From positions 1-56,430 of the forward strand of contig NZ_LGHL01000078.1 of the NCBI RefSeq assembly GCF_001908205.1: DNA of 56,430 bases. Direction: 5' to 3'. Source of the DNA: Bradyrhizobium sp. NAS80.1 (GTDB lineage: Bacteria > Pseudomonadota > Alphaproteobacteria > Rhizobiales > Xanthobacteraceae). The notes below the pieces were generated by a model. It did not search any database and was not told the origin of the DNA. It saw nothing but the letters and a program-made list of their open reading frames with translations. Shown piece after piece: positions 1 to 8,088 of the stretch; position 1 is the stretch's first letter; every line of letters starts with the position of its first letter. The translations under genes were made by a program, and so were the position numbers.

Positions 1-269
1 GGGTGAATTTAGTTTCGCAGGCAAAGCAATGACTTAGGAGGTCGCCTCTACTTTGCATGGGGTTGTTTTCGACATTTTTGAAGGGCCGCCTCCAGGCGGC
101 CGGAGAGGTAGCCCCGCCCGTTGTGATAACGAACTCCCTTGCGCAGGCCTCAAGGTCGGTTACCGTTGATGCACCAGCCGTCGGGCCAGGTGACCTTTTG
201 ATCCAGCTTTCTTAGCATCCGATTTTTCGGCGCCGCCGTGACGCGACGCCCAGCGGAAGAGGCGGGGCC
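1..269. other. Intergenic stretch at left edge, no supported gene
   Basis: No convincing gene is seen. A short frame (2-37) open to the left edge ends in TAG and could be the last residues of an upstream gene, but eleven codons cannot support a call. A perfect GC-rich hairpin lies at 84-101 (8-bp arms, 2-nt loop) without a T run on either strand, so it may be a structured 3' end or a repeat fragment rather than a classical terminator. Confidence 0.4.
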
Positions 270-1487
270 ATGAGCATACGAGACCAGCAAGCTCTGTTGT
301 CTCCGGTCGAGCGCGATCTGCGGCTCGATCTCTTCCGCGGCATCGGCCTGTGGATGATCTTCCTCGATCACATCCCGCACGATGTCGTGGCCTGGCTGAC
401 GCTGCGCAATTACGGCTTCAGCGACGCGGCCGAGTTCTTCGTCTTCATCTCTGGTTATCTGGTCGGCTGGATCTACGGGCCGATCGTCGCCGGCGGCTGG
501 TTTCTCGCCGCGGTCAAGCGGCTGTGGCGGCGCGCGATTGAGATGTATGTCGCCCACATCATGCTGTTCCTCCTGTTCACGGCGCAGATCGCCCGCACCG
601 TGCGCCGCTTCGACAATCCGATGTACGAGCATGAGTTCAACGTGTTCAATTTCCTGGCGCATCCGGATGAGCTGATCGGGCAGGCGATCCTGCTGAAATA
701 CAAGCCGGTCAATCTCGACGTGCTGCCGCTCTACATCATGCTGGTGTTCTTCTCGCCCTTCATGGTGTGGTGCCTGGTGCGCCGGCCGAACCTGATGCTC
801 GCCGCGTCCGCGGTGCTGTATGTGCTGTCGCGCTGGTTCGACTGGAACATCGCCTCCTATCCGCCCGGCACGACCTGGTACTTCAATCCGTTCTGCTGGC
901 AGCTGATGTTCGTGTTCGCGGCCTGGTGTGGCATCGGCGAGATCGACAAGGTCGCGAAATGGGTGTGGTCGAAAGCGGCGATGGGGCTGGCCGCGGCCTG
1001 GCTCGTCTTCGCCTTCCTGATCGTCATGACCTGGCACATCCACGCGCTCGAAGTCTTGATCCCGAAATGGATGATCAAGCTGATCTACCCGATCGACAAG
1101 ACCGACCTCGACATGCTGCGCTTCACGCATTTCCTGGCGCTTGCGGTCTGGGTGACCCATTTCGTCCCGCGCAGATGGAGGGCGCTGCACACAGCCTGGC
1201 TGCGGCCTGTGATCCTCTGCGGCCAGCATTCGCTGCCGATCTTCTGCCTCGGAGTGTTCCTGTCGTTCTCGGCCCACTGGATCCTGACCCAGTACACCAA
1301 GGGCGTCTGGGAGCAGCTCGCCGTTTCCTTCACCGGCATCGTCATCATGATCGGCGCAGCATGGCTGCTCGATCGTGCCGACCGGGTTCCGAACCTGTTC
1401 GTGAAGGTCACGGAGGTCGAGGAGCCCGGCACCGCACTGGAAATCTCGCCGGCCGCGACGTCGGCCGCGGCACCCGCGGGTCATTGA
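270..1487 (+). CDS. opgC: OpgC-like membrane acyltransferase
   Basis: Predicted inner-membrane protein of 405 residues matching the OpgC family, which transfers succinyl groups to osmoregulated periplasmic glucans. The N-terminus carries the family signature around residues 15-35 (RDLRLDLFRGIGLWMIF followed by D33-H34), then a run of about ten hydrophobic helices separated by short loops, and a Pro/Ala-rich cytoplasmic tail. The length is usual for OpgC. ATG at 270 follows a purine-rich stretch (AGAGG). The next gene starts 32 nt downstream and may be cotranscribed. No opgG/opgH partner is visible, so the glucan link is from family knowledge only; a general acyltransferase-3-like role is the alternative. 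Confidence 0.85.
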   Translation: MSIRDQQALLSPVERDLRLDLFRGIGLWMIFLDHIPHDVVAWLTLRNYGFSDAAEFFVFISGYLVGWIYGPIVAGGWFLAAVKRLWRRAIEMYVAHIMLFLLFTAQIARTVRRFDNPMYEHEFNVFNFLAHPDELIGQAILLKYKPVNLDVLPLYIMLVFFSPFMVWCLVRRPNLMLAASAVLYVLSRWFDWNIASYPPGTTWYFNPFCWQLMFVFAAWCGIGEIDKVAKWVWSKAAMGLAAAWLVFAFLIVMTWHIHALEVLIPKWMIKLIYPIDKTDLDMLRFTHFLALAVWVTHFVPRRWRALHTAWLRPVILCGQHSLPIFCLGVFLSFSAHWILTQYTKGVWEQLAVSFTGIVIMIGAAWLLDRADRVPNLFVKVTEVEEPGTALEISPAATSAAAPAGH

Positions 1488-1519
1488 GCATCGCCAGCCT
1501 GCATCTCGTGGAGAGGTCC

Positions 1520-2008
1520 ATGTCCAGACGTTTGTTGACGATCGCCGGCGCCCTGCTCCTCCTGGTCTGCGGTGCCTCCGCGCAGGCGCCGTCGCCGGAG
1601 GCGATGAGCGCGGCGCGCCAGCTCGTCACGACCTTGAAGATCGCGGACCAGTATCGCGCGCAATTGCCGCAGCTCATGCTCAAGCTCCGCCCCGTCGTTG
1701 CCCAGGATAGACCCGAGATCGAGCGCGATTACGATGCGTTGACGGTGCCCGGCTCCGAGATCTACGCCCCGTTCCTGGCGTCGATGATCGACCAGATCGC
1801 CGCCCTCTATGCCACGAGCTTCACGCTCGACGAGCTGCGCCAGATCGAGACGTTCTATGCCCAGCCGGCTGGGCAGAAGTTTCTGGAGAAGTCGGATGCG
1901 CTGGCGCAAGCGAGCGCGCAGATCGGCCAGGACGTCAGCCAGAAGGCCGCCGACGAATTGAAGCTGCGCCTCATAGAGGCGCTGCGCCAGAAGGGGCACA
2001 AGCTCTGA
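1520..2008 (+). CDS. DUF2059 family secreted protein
   Basis: A 162-residue protein with a clear Sec signal peptide (hydrophobic core at residues 5-17, cleavage expected after A21 in ASA|Q). The mature part is helical and carries the DUF2059 pattern: a conserved segment near YATSFTLDELRQIETFY followed by PAGQKFLEKSDAL. The function of the family is unknown; it is periplasmic or envelope-associated. ATG 1520 is chosen because it gives the signal peptide and has GAGAGG just upstream; the frame is open much further 5' but overlaps opgC. Convergent with the next gene. Confidence 0.85.
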   Translation: MSRRLLTIAGALLLLVCGASAQAPSPEAMSAARQLVTTLKIADQYRAQLPQLMLKLRPVVAQDRPEIERDYDALTVPGSEIYAPFLASMIDQIAALYATSFTLDELRQIETFYAQPAGQKFLEKSDALAQASAQIGQDVSQKAADELKLRLIEALRQKGHKL

Positions 2009-2036
2009 ACGGCCCGCGCGGGCTCTAGTGGAGGGC

Positions 2037-2067
2037 CGGACCTGCAACGCAAGGCGATGCAGGTCCG
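2037..2067. terminator. Hairpin between convergent genes
   Basis: Perfect 10-bp inverted repeat CGGACCTGCA / TGCAGGTCCG with an 11-nt loop, placed exactly between two convergent stop codons (2008 and 2081). There is no long T run, so termination is an inference from position and stem strength. Confidence 0.5.
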
Positions 2068-2080
2068 TCGTCGCGATGCG

Positions 2081-3287
2081 TTACTTCACCAGCGGGCAGC
2101 CGCCGTCCTTCATCGGACGGAAGGCCTGGTCGCCGGGGACCTCGGCGAGCAGCTTGTAATAGTCCCACGGGGCCTTGGATTCCTCGGGCTTCTTCACCTG
2201 GAAAAGGAACATGCTGTGCACCATGCGGCCGTCCTCGCGCAACACGCCGTTGTCGGTGAAGGCATCCTTCACCGGCAGTTCGCGCATCTTCGCCATCACC
2301 GTCTTGGTGTCCTTGGTGCCGGCGGCCTGCACGGCCTTCAGGTAATGCAGGGTGGCGCTGTAGGTCGCGGCCTGGTTCATCGTCGGCATGCGCTTGACGC
2401 GTTCCATGAAGCGCTTGCCGAAGGCGCGGGTCTTGTCGTTGAGGTCCCAGTAAAAGGCCTCGGTGACGATCAGGCCCTGCGCCAGCTTGAGCCCCAGGCT
2501 GTGCACGTCGGAGATGAACATCACGATCGCCGCGAGATTCTGCCCGCCGGCGACGATACCGAACTCGCCGGCCTGCTTGATCGCATTGATGGTGTCGCCG
2601 CCGCCATTGGCAAGCCCGATGATCTTGGCCTTGGAGGCCTGGGCCTGGAGCAGGAAGGACGAGAAGTCCGCCGTGTTGAGCGGGTGCTTGACGCTGCCGA
2701 GCACCTTGCCGCCCGCGGCCTTCACGACGTCGCCGGTGTCACGCTCGATCGAATGGCCGAACACGTAGTCGGCGGTGAGGAAGAACCAGGTGTCGCCGCC
2801 GTTCTTGACGATGGCGCTGCCGACAGTGTGGGCGTTGGAATAGGTGTCGTAGGTCCAGTGCGCCGTGTAGGGCGAGCAGGACTTTCCGGTGATGTCGGAG
2901 CTCGCCGCATCCGTCACGATCATGATCTTCTCGTACTGCTTCGACAGCTCCATCACCGCGAGCGCGGTAGCCGAGGTCGGCAGGTCAATGATCATGTCGA
3001 CGCCTTCGGTCTCCCACCATTTGCGGGCGATGGTCGAGGCGACGTCAGGCTTGTTGAGCACGTCGGCCGCGACCATGTCGATCGGCTTGCCGAACATCTG
3101 CCCGCCAAAATCCTCGATGGCCATCTTGGTGGCCTCGACATTCCCCTGGCCGCCGATGTCGGAATAGACGGAGGAGAAGTCGGAGAGCACGCCGATCTTG
3201 AGCGGCGCCTGCTGGGCGGACGCGGGGGGTGATTAGGGCAGCCGACAGCAAGCTGGCCGCAGACACGAGTGCTGCGATTGGTCTCAT
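2081..3287 (-). pseudogene. ABC-type substrate-binding protein, frameshifted in signal peptide
   Basis: Type-1 periplasmic binding protein of the branched-chain amino acid/amide/urea ABC family (LivK-like). The mature domain is intact from about 3220 down to the stop at 2081 and begins APLKIGVLSDFSSVYSDIGG, the normal family start. A good signal peptide (ATG 3287, MRPIAALVSAASLLSAAL) lies in a different frame. The two join if one base is removed from a six-G run at 3224-3229, which would give LITPASAQQAPLKIG with a standard ASA|Q cleavage site. In the mature frame a TAA sits just upstream of the run, so no in-frame start yields an exported protein. Either a recent loss of function, a phase-variable tract, or a sequencing error. 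Divergent from the GntR gene, which likely controls it. Confidence 0.85.
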
Positions 3288-3323
3288 GGGTAACGTTTCC
3301 TCTTGTGTTGGACTATGCTGTCC

Positions 3324-3338
3324 CTTTGTCCGACAAAG
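3324..3338. promoter_or_regulatory. GntR/FadR-type operator 1
   Basis: Perfect palindrome CTTTGTCCGACAAAG upstream of the binding-protein gene. It fits the TNGT-N3-ACNA pattern known for FadR-subfamily GntR regulators. A second copy of the core lies at 3425-3435. Confidence 0.75.
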
Positions 3339-3424
3339 TTAAAGCCAGGTTCCTCTGGAGTCAATTTGCTGCGACTGCGCCATACATGATGCAGTTTGAC
3401 GCGCCCTCGGGCCGGTCCTATAGT

Positions 3425-3435
3425 TTGTCGGACAA
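3425..3435. promoter_or_regulatory. GntR/FadR-type operator 2
   Basis: TTGTCGGACAA, a perfect 11-bp palindrome with the same half-sites (TTGTC/GACAA) as the site at 3324-3338. It lies 18 nt before the GntR start codon, consistent with autoregulation. Confidence 0.75.
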
Positions 3436-3453
3436 TCGCCATTAGGTGCTATC

Positions 3454-4221
3454 TTGCCGGTCTCACCGCTCTTCCGTCCGATAGATGTCGCGCCGGCCTA
3501 TCAGAAGGTTGCCGACGCCATCGAACGCGAGATCGTCAATGGCCGCATCAAGCCGGGCGACCCCATCGGCACCGAGCACGACCTCGTGCGCCAGTTCGGC
3601 GTCAACCGCTCGACCATTCGCGAGGGCATTCGCGTGCTGGAGGAGGGCGGGCTGATCAGCCGCGATTCCTCGCGCCGCCTGCACGCCTGTCTGCCGCGCT
3701 ACAGCAAGCTGACGAGCCGCCTCAGCCGCGCGCTGGTGCTGCACGAGGTCACCTTTCGCGAGCTCTACGAGGCCTCGATGACGCTGGAGGTCGCGAGCAT
3801 CGAAGGCGCGGTAGAGCAGGCGTCGGAGGAGAATCTCGCCGAGCTTACCGACAATCTCGCGCGCAGCGAGGCCGTGGTCGGCGATCCCGCGATGCTTGCC
3901 GAATGCGATGCTGAATTCCACGTGCTGGTCGCCAAGGCCTCGCAGAACCGCGTGCTGCAGCTGGCGCGCGAGCCGGCGGCGCAGCTGTTCTATCCGACGA
4001 CCGAGATGATCGTGACCGGCGTGGCCGAAGGCGGCCCGCGCCTCGTTGCCGCGCATCGCCATCTCATCGACGCGATCCGCCGCCGCGACCGCGAGGCGGG
4101 CGTACTGTGGACGCGCCGGCATTTGCAGGACTGGCGGCGCGGCTTCGAGAAGATCGCGTCCCTCGACCGCTCGGTCGAGCACATGTACATGGAACACGCC
4201 CAGGCGGCCCGGCGCCGATAG
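3454..4221 (+). CDS. GntR family regulator with FCD domain
   Basis: A 255-residue FadR-subfamily regulator. The winged HTH covers about residues 15-80, with the recognition segment near EHDLVRQFGVNRSTIREGIR. The C-terminal FCD ligand domain shows the usual metal/ligand residues D152, H156, H201 and H223. It probably senses an organic acid, the class of ligand FCD proteins bind. The start is TTG 3454, chosen because it gives the full N-terminal helix of the HTH domain and sits just after the operator. Divergent from the frameshifted binding-protein gene and followed by an acyl-CoA ligase and a reductase, so it likely regulates both sides. Confidence 0.9.
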   Translation: MPVSPLFRPIDVAPAYQKVADAIEREIVNGRIKPGDPIGTEHDLVRQFGVNRSTIREGIRVLEEGGLISRDSSRRLHACLPRYSKLTSRLSRALVLHEVTFRELYEASMTLEVASIEGAVEQASEENLAELTDNLARSEAVVGDPAMLAECDAEFHVLVAKASQNRVLQLAREPAAQLFYPTTEMIVTGVAEGGPRLVAAHRHLIDAIRRRDREAGVLWTRRHLQDWRRGFEKIASLDRSVEHMYMEHAQAARRR

Positions 4222-4284
4222 CGCCACTAGACTTTCTAGACTTCACGCAATTCCAACGAACAAAGTCATCACACGGAGGGACAC

Positions 4285-5898
4285 ATGACCGGCGACATCG
4301 CAGCCACCATCTCGAAAGCGCGCGAGCATTCCATCGGCGATCTTCTGCGCCGCTCGGCAGGCCGCGAGCCGAACAAGCTTGCGGTGAGCTGCGGCAATGT
4401 GAGCTGGACCTTTGCCGAGATGGACGCGATCTGCAACCGGCTCGGCCGCGGCCTGCTTGGCCTCGGCGTGAAGAAGGGAGATCGTCTCGCCGTGCTCTCG
4501 CGCAATTCGCACGCCTTCGCAGCACTGCGCTTCGCTCTGGCACGGATCGGCGCGGTGCTGGTACCGATCAACTTCATGCTCAATCCGGACGAGATCAATT
4601 TCATCCTGAAGAGCTCCGGCGCAAAGCTGCTCGCGACCGGACCGGATTTCGTCGAGCCCGCGCGCGCGGCTAGCGCCAAGGATTGCGCGGTCGAGAAGAT
4701 GATCTGGCTGCCGGGCGAGGATCCGGCGTCGGCGCGTTCGGGCCTCACCACTTTCGACGACCTCCTGCATGCCGACGGCTCGTTCCTGGAGACCTCCGTC
4801 GACAGCCGCGATCTCGCGCAGATCGTCTACACCAGCGGCACGGAGTCCCTGCCCAAGGGCGCGATGCTGACCCACGAAGCGGTGATGTGGCAGTATGTCA
4901 GCTGCATCATCGACGGCGGCATGAGCGCCGACGACAAGTTTCTGCACGCGCTGCCGCTCTATCACTGCGCACAGCTCGATGTGTTCCTGGGGCCGCAAAT
5001 CTATCTCGGCGCCTCCGGCGTCATCACGGGCAAGCCGACGGCCGATAACATCCTCGCCCTGATCCAGGCCCACAAGATCACGTCATTCTTTGCGCCGCCG
5101 ACGATCTGGATCGCGATGCTGCGCTCGCCAAATTTCGACAAGACCGACCTGTCGACCTTGCAGAAGGGCTATTACGGCGCTTCGATCATGCCGGTGGAGG
5201 TATTGCTCGAATTGCAGCGCCGCCTGCCCAACGTCAGGTTCTGGAATTTCTACGGCCAGACCGAGATCGCGCCGCTCGCGACCGTGCTGCGGCCGGAGGA
5301 CCAGCTCCGCAAGGCCGGCTCGGCCGGCAAGCCCGTGCTCAATGTCGAGACACGCGTGGTCAACACCTCGATGGAGGATGTCAAGATTGGTGAGGTCGGC
5401 GAGATCGTGCACCGCTCGCCGCATCTGCTCTCCGGCTACTACAATGATCCCGAGAAGACCGCCGCGGCGTTCTCCGGCGGCTGGTTTCACTCCGGCGATC
5501 TCGCCACGGTCGATGCCGAGGGCCACATCACCGTGGTCGATCGCGTCAAGGACATGATCAAGACCGGTGGCGAGAATGTCGCAAGCCGTGAGGTCGAGGA
5601 GATGGTCTATCGCATCCCCGCGGTCTCCGAGGTCGCCGTCGTCGGCCTGCCCGATCCGCGCTGGATCGAGGCGGTTACCGCGATCGTCGTGGTCAAGACC
5701 GGCGAGACGCTGGATGAGGAGGCCGTCGTCAAGCACTGCGCCGGCCAGATGGCGCATTTCAAGGTGCCCAAGCGCGTGATCTTCGTCGACAGCCTGCCGA
5801 AGAACCCGAGCGGCAAGCTGCTCAAGCGCGAGCTGCGCCAGCGCTTTGTCGGCGGCGAGACGCTCGACAAGGCGATCCAGAAGAACTTTGGCACCTGA
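4285..5898 (+). CDS. AMP-binding acyl-CoA ligase
   Basis: A 537-residue member of the ANL superfamily that activates a carboxylic acid to its CoA thioester via an acyl-AMP. The P-loop-like A3 motif is YTSGTESLPKG at residues 182-192 (Glu-Ser in place of the usual Thr-Gly), A5 is FYGQTE, the hinge region reads GDLATVDAEGHITVVDR, and the catalytic lysine is K511 in NPSGKLLKREL. Size and motifs match medium/long-chain fatty acid or aromatic acid ligases; the substrate cannot be read from sequence. ATG 4285 has GGAGGG upstream. It lies 63 nt after the GntR gene and 16 nt before the reductase, so a regulator-ligase-reductase operon is likely. Confidence 0.88.
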   Translation: MTGDIAATISKAREHSIGDLLRRSAGREPNKLAVSCGNVSWTFAEMDAICNRLGRGLLGLGVKKGDRLAVLSRNSHAFAALRFALARIGAVLVPINFMLNPDEINFILKSSGAKLLATGPDFVEPARAASAKDCAVEKMIWLPGEDPASARSGLTTFDDLLHADGSFLETSVDSRDLAQIVYTSGTESLPKGAMLTHEAVMWQYVSCIIDGGMSADDKFLHALPLYHCAQLDVFLGPQIYLGASGVITGKPTADNILALIQAHKITSFFAPPTIWIAMLRSPNFDKTDLSTLQKGYYGASIMPVEVLLELQRRLPNVRFWNFYGQTEIAPLATVLRPEDQLRKAGSAGKPVLNVETRVVNTSMEDVKIGEVGEIVHRSPHLLSGYYNDPEKTAAAFSGGWFHSGDLATVDAEGHITVVDRVKDMIKTGGENVASREVEEMVYRIPAVSEVAVVGLPDPRWIEAVTAIVVVKTGETLDEEAVVKHCAGQMAHFKVPKRVIFVDSLPKNPSGKLLKRELRQRFVGGETLDKAIQKNFGT

Positions 5899-5914
5899 GA
5901 CGGAGCGAAAGGCC

Positions 5915-6922
5915 ATGAAAGCCTGGCAGGTCGCGCGTGAGTGGTCGATCGAGGGGATGGAGCTGGCCGATCTACCGGAGCCCACGCCTGGTCCGGGTCA
6001 GGTCACGGTGCGAATGCGGGCGGCTTCGCTGAACTACCGTGACCTGCTCACTGTGCAGGGCAAGGGCGGCGTCTCCAGACTGCCGCTGATCCCGTTCTCG
6101 GATGGAGCAGGCGAGGTGATCGCCGTCGGAGAAGGCGTTGTCCGCGTCGCGGTCGGCGATCGCGTCTGTCCGATGTTCTTCCAATCCTGGATCGACGGGA
6201 AGGTGTCGGCGAACAGCCGACGCTATGCGCTCGGCGGCACGCGGCCGGGCGTGTTGCAGCAGGTGATGCTGCTCGATGCCGAGGGCGTCAGCCGCATTCC
6301 GTCGCATCTGTCCTTCCAGGAAGCGGCGACGCTGCCTTGCGCCGGCCTCACGGCATGGCGTGCGCTGTTCGAGGAGGCCAGGGTTCAGCCCGGCGACACC
6401 GTGCTGGTGCAGGGCACCGGCGGCGTGTCGATCTTTGCGCTGCAATTCGCAAAACTCGCTGGCGCGAGCGTGATCGTGACGTCGTCGAGCGACGAGAAGC
6501 TCGAACGCGCCAAGGCGCTCGGTGCCGATCACACCATCAACTACCGTGCGGTGCCGGAATGGGGCAAGGCCGCGGCGGAGTGGACCGGCGGCGGTGTCGA
6601 TCACGTCGTCGAGGTCGGCGGCAAGGATACTTTTGCGCAATCACTCGAGGCGGCGCGCGTCGGCGGCACCGTTCTGGTGATCGGCGTGCTCACGGGCTTC
6701 TCGCAGCAGATTGCGATCCCGAGCCTGTTTTCCAAGAACTTGCACGTCATCGGCCTCTCCGTCGGCAGCCGGCGCATGTTCGAGGGTATGACCGCCGCGA
6801 TCGGCCGTAACGGGATGAAGCCGGTGATCGATCGGGTGTTCGCGTTCGATGCCGTGCCCGACGCGCTGCGGCTGATGCAGCAGGGCGGACATTTCGGCAA
6901 GATCGTGGTGGAGTTTCCTTAA
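5915..6922 (+). CDS. Zinc-independent medium-chain reductase (MDR, quinone oxidoreductase type)
   Basis: A 335-residue NAD(P)H-dependent oxidoreductase. The N-terminal GroES-like domain is followed by the cofactor-binding segment VLVQGTGGVSIFALQFAKLAG and ALGADHTINY, typical of MDR enzymes. The structural-zinc cysteine cluster of classical alcohol dehydrogenases is absent. Substrates in this group range from quinones to enones and alcohols, so specificity stays open. ATG 5915 follows GGAGCGAAAGG and lies 16 nt after the ligase stop; the frame is open further upstream only inside the ligase gene. Likely works on the same acid or aldehyde as the ligase. Confidence 0.85.
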   Translation: MKAWQVAREWSIEGMELADLPEPTPGPGQVTVRMRAASLNYRDLLTVQGKGGVSRLPLIPFSDGAGEVIAVGEGVVRVAVGDRVCPMFFQSWIDGKVSANSRRYALGGTRPGVLQQVMLLDAEGVSRIPSHLSFQEAATLPCAGLTAWRALFEEARVQPGDTVLVQGTGGVSIFALQFAKLAGASVIVTSSSDEKLERAKALGADHTINYRAVPEWGKAAAEWTGGGVDHVVEVGGKDTFAQSLEAARVGGTVLVIGVLTGFSQQIAIPSLFSKNLHVIGLSVGSRRMFEGMTAAIGRNGMKPVIDRVFAFDAVPDALRLMQQGGHFGKIVVEFP

Positions 6923-6963
6923 GAGAGCGCTTCCCGATTAGTTGGAATGCGCCGCTCCTCCCA

Positions 6964-7085
6964 CATCGTCATTGCGAGCGCAGCGAAGCAATCCAGACCG
7001 TTTCCACGGAAAGATTCTGGATTGCTTCGTCGCTTCAGTGCAAATTGCTTTGCAATTTTGTCACGAGCTCCTCGCAATGACGATG
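6964..7085. repeat. Palindromic dispersed repeat (CGTCATTGCGAG type)
   Basis: Element of about 120 bp bounded by a perfect 15-bp terminal inverted repeat, CATCGTCATTGCGAG at 6964 and its complement ending at 7085, with internal complementary arms (GAAGCAATCCAG / CTGGATTGCTTC). Such elements are frequent between genes in Bradyrhizobium and Rhodopseudomonas. A half copy lies at about 50710-50745. Confidence 0.8.
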
Positions 7086-7126
7086 TTGCATGCAGCGCGT
7101 ATCACTTACTTGATCGGATCACATCC

Positions 7127-7930
7127 ATGCCCCTCTGGACCTGCGAAACCTGCGGCACGCATTTCCCGGACAGCGGAAACCCGCCCGCATCATGTCCCAT
7201 CTGCGAGGACGAACGGCAGTTCGTGAACTGGAAAGGCCAGACCTTCCTGACACCGGAAACGCTCGCCGAACGTCACCGCGTGGTCTGGCGCGACGATCTC
7301 GGCCTGACCGGCGTCGCGCTCGAGCCGGCCTTTGCCATCGGCCAGCGCGCGCTGCTGGTGCCCGATGGCAAGGGATGCGTGATGTGGGATTGCATTCCGC
7401 TGGCGACGCCGGAGGCGATCGCCCATGTGCGCTCGCTCGGCGGGTTGAAAGCTATCGCAATCTCGCATCCGCATTACTACGGCGCGCTCGCCGACTGGAG
7501 CGAGGCGTTCGGCGGCATTCCGGTCTATCTGCATGCGGACGACCGCCAATGGGTCACGCGGCCGCATCCATCGATCGTGCACTGGACCGGTGATCATCAT
7601 CGCCTCTCGGACGATTTGCTGCTGCTGCATACTGGCGGCCATTTCGCGGGCGCAACCATGCTGCACGATGCGCGCGGTGCGGACGGCAAGGGCGTGCTGC
7701 TCACCGGCGATATCGCACAGGTGACGATGGACCGCCGCTTCGTCAGCTTCATGTACTCGTATCCGAACTACATGCCGCTCAACGCAGCCGCGGTGCGGCG
7801 GATCGCGGCGGCGGTCGAGCCGCTCGCCTTCGATCGCATCTATGGCGCCTGGTGGGGCCGCAACATTGCCGCAGGCGCCAAGGCCGCGTTCGCTGCGTCG
7901 GTGGAGCGATACATCGCGGCCATCGCTTGA
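7127..7930 (+). CDS. MBL-fold-like protein with N-terminal zinc ribbon
   Basis: A 267-residue protein. Residues 1-30 form a rubredoxin-like zinc ribbon with C6-x2-C9 and C23-x2-C26. The rest resembles the metallo-beta-lactamase fold: HPHYYG at 114-119 where HxHxDH is expected, then H172 in HTGGH and D195 in LLTGD. The Asp-His end of the first motif is replaced by Tyr-Gly, so at least one metal site should be altered. Function unknown; it may be a hydrolase on a modified site or a redox/binding protein. ATG 7127 is chosen because the zinc ribbon starts right there and the upstream frame runs through a repeat element. Stands alone in its orientation block. Confidence 0.75.
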   Translation: MPLWTCETCGTHFPDSGNPPASCPICEDERQFVNWKGQTFLTPETLAERHRVVWRDDLGLTGVALEPAFAIGQRALLVPDGKGCVMWDCIPLATPEAIAHVRSLGGLKAIAISHPHYYGALADWSEAFGGIPVYLHADDRQWVTRPHPSIVHWTGDHHRLSDDLLLLHTGGHFAGATMLHDARGADGKGVLLTGDIAQVTMDRRFVSFMYSYPNYMPLNAAAVRRIAAAVEPLAFDRIYGAWWGRNIAAGAKAAFAASVERYIAAIA

Positions 7931-7966
7931 GCCGCGCGAGGGCCGGAATCCTCATTGTGTTTGCCA

Positions 7967-7993
7967 AATAACTGTACTACAAGTACAGTTATT
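7967..7993. promoter_or_regulatory. Perfect 11-bp inverted repeat, likely operator
   Basis: Arms AATAACTGTAC and GTACAGTTATT with a 5-nt spacer, AT-rich in a GC-rich genome, about 95 nt before the hydrolase/desaturase pair. Size and symmetry fit a TetR-type or similar dimeric repressor. No regulator gene is adjacent. Confidence 0.65.
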
Positions 7994-8088
7994 GAGCGTG
8001 GCGCAACGATGGTTTGTTTCGTCCGGCACGATCGATGCATCGTCGATTCAGCGGCGCGTTCTGCGGCCGCGTGAGCGGGAGTTGGTCC

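Noticed and set aside
84..101. Hairpin near the left edge as a terminator
   Set aside because: No T run on either strand and no identifiable gene end close by.
150..1484. Long minus-strand open frame (444 codons) opposite opgC
   Set aside because: Highly charged, Arg/Asp/Glu/His/Gln-rich composition typical of the antisense frame of a GC-rich gene; the plus strand encodes a convincing membrane protein.
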